Shown: positions 43,126 to 44,001 of the stretch, in pieces
How positions within the stretch are numbered: the first letter of the stretch is position 1
How the letters are laid out: every line of letters begins with the position of its first letter
NCBI GenBank assembly: GCA_947457515.1
Contig: CANGWC010000005.1
Span: forward strand, 1-44,001
Source of the DNA: Silvanigrellaceae bacterium
GTDB taxonomy: Bacteria; Bdellovibrionota_B; Oligoflexia; Silvanigrellales; CANGWC01
DNA length: 44,001 nt
Direction of reading: 5' to 3'
Made by a program: the position numbers and the translations under genes
The notes under the pieces: model-generated
The model's input: only the letters and a program-made list of their open reading frames with translations
Database searches by the model: none
What the model was told of the DNA's origin: nothing

Positions 43126-43749
43126 ATGAAACTTAAAACATTATTAACCATATTGCCTATTATCGCTTGGGCTACGCCACAAGATGTAGAGCCATTTGCA
43201 TTTAGACCAACAAGTGACAGCAATGCCTATTGTTTTGTGACAAAGAGTTCGAACTCATTAGAATTTAAACCATACCATGACAAAGCATTTACTAAAGATC
43301 AAATAGAAGAAGTATATATTGATCTTACACAAGCTAAGGATCGGCTTGCTACAGAAAAAACTCTCTTACAGATAACTCAAGCTGGATTTTTGATACTTAT
43401 AGGTTCTATTTTTTTACAAGCACTAACTCCTAAAGAAGCAGTACATTATGAATATGTTGGAATGGTTCAGGGCCCTCTCTTTTTGCTCATTCTACCGCTT
43501 CTTCTTTCTCTTCAACCTTATCAAAATGTTATTTACCAGTTGATTAGGGAACAGAACATGAAGCTATTTCTGATGGCTCCAGAAATCTCTAAAGAGGAAA
43601 TGGAAATTAGACTCAAAGATGATTTTTGGAAGAAATTTAAAGCGACATGGCATGATACGACAGTATTCGAAAAAGTTTTAAAGAACCTAGATATTCTTTC
43701 AGCTAGATTTAAAGCTACCACTCCCAATACAGATATTGATTGTCAATAA
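43126..43749 (+). CDS. Exported protein, paralogue of 42363-42953
   Basis: The 207-residue product begins with signal peptide MKLKTLLTILPIIAWA, then PFAFRP, LEFKPYHDKAFTKDQIEEVY and two adjoining hydrophobic segments (ITQAGFLILIGSIFLQAL and GPLFLLILPLLLSL). The PFA(F/L)xP start, PYH, (K/R)(D/K)QIxEVY motif and central membrane pair match 42363-42953, so the two share descent. GAAGG precedes the ATG. Function is unknown. It ends immediately before the desulfurase remnant. Confidence 0.7.
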   Translation: MKLKTLLTILPIIAWATPQDVEPFAFRPTSDSNAYCFVTKSSNSLEFKPYHDKAFTKDQIEEVYIDLTQAKDRLATEKTLLQITQAGFLILIGSIFLQALTPKEAVHYEYVGMVQGPLFLLILPLLLSLQPYQNVIYQLIREQNMKLFLMAPEISKEEMEIRLKDDFWKKFKATWHDTTVFEKVLKNLDILSARFKATTPNTDIDCQ

Positions 43750-43947
43750 TCACATCAAAGCTCTTAAATCATTAACACTTTGTTTGAGAGCTTCAATGGC
43801 TTGAGCCACATCCTCTTCTGTGCAATAAGCACCAAAGCTAGCTCTTAAAAGACTTTGAACATTGAGAGCATGAATCAGTGGCCAAGCACGAGGATGGCCA
43901 GGTCTTAAAGCAACAGTATAAAACCGACATTCCGCACCCAAAATCAA
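43750..43947 (-). pseudogene. Decayed C-terminal remnant of a SufS-type cysteine desulfurase
   Basis: The 65-residue frame reads VALRPGHPRAWPLIHALNV and LLRASFGAYCTEEDVAQAIEAL. It aligns with the end of SufS, where VALRTGHHCAQPLM carries the catalytic cysteine and RASFxxYNTxEDVDxLVEAL follows. Here the H-H-C becomes H-P-R, so the catalytic Cys position is Arg. Upstream of it, on the minus strand, the DNA turns AT-rich with stops, and only the C-terminal 50 or so residues survive. There is no possible full enzyme. The remaining 54 bases to the window end hold nothing recognised. Confidence 0.6.
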
Positions 43948-44001
43948 TAATTTTTATTTAAAATAAAATAATTATATCTAATATTCTTATAATTACAGCT
44001 A

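Noticed and set aside
1-44001. tRNA or rRNA genes
   Set aside because: No cloverleaf-like tRNA sequence or rRNA motif was recognised in the intergenic gaps, although this was done by eye.

Overview
The window looks like a chromosomal segment of an AT-rich Gram-negative bacterium. It carries a SecDF-YajC translocon operon, lipoproteins with lipoboxes, OmpA-like beta-barrel proteins ending in Phe, a GT9 heptosyltransferase-like enzyme, a type IV prepilin and a eukaryotic-type Ser/Thr kinase next to a histidine kinase. That mix, with many secreted proteases, fits a Bdellovibrionota/Oligoflexia-like or other deltaproteobacterial lineage. The lineage is inferred from gene content, not from a phylogeny. 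Genes are tightly packed, with ATGA overlaps inside operons and overlapping 3' ends between convergent genes.

Layout. 1-721: right end of an IS256-type element, a truncated gene fragment and a GC-rich multi-hairpin structure resembling HEARO/omega RNA. 722-8165: unknown secreted and lipoproteins, a gluzincin metalloprotease, RsmE and a four-gene minus-strand envelope operon. 8260-10605: a second metalloprotease lipoprotein. 10688-17740: acyl-CoA dehydrogenase, then yajC-secD-secF-recJ and a degenerate histidine-kinase-like membrane protein. 17705-17992: HU/IHF protein. 18034-23161: Ser/Thr kinase, histidine kinase fused in frame to thioredoxin, RNase HII, an unknown exported protein and a trypsin-like lipoprotein. 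23125-26176: GT9, a membrane protein, scpA, rplM and rpsI. 26273-28052: an exported zeta-toxin-like kinase, a prepilin and an unlisted 35-residue basic protein. 28126-30448: three-gene outer-membrane operon. 30486-31975: class II aldolase and an exported HigB/RelE-like protein. 32238-35115: a secreted unknown protein and three tandem outer-membrane-like paralogues. 35142-37551: toxin-antitoxin island (RES/Xre, orphan Phd-like, AbrB/Doc). 37548-41380: sufUCBD-Rieske operon. 41672-43749: three secreted proteins, two of them paralogous. 43750-43947: decayed C-terminal remnant of a SufS-like desulfurase.

The most interesting theme is that two proteins from toxin-antitoxin toxin families (zeta kinase at 26273 and HI1419-type RelE/HigB at 31544) carry clear Sec signal peptides and have no antitoxin gene beside them. 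They look like toxins converted to exported effectors, set among other small secreted proteins of unknown function. Other unusual points are the histidine kinase-thioredoxin fusion that keeps an internal ribosome-binding site and ATG, the HEARO-like RNA without a nuclease gene, and the missing or decayed SufS beside an otherwise orderly Suf operon. No tRNA, rRNA or CRISPR array was recognised.
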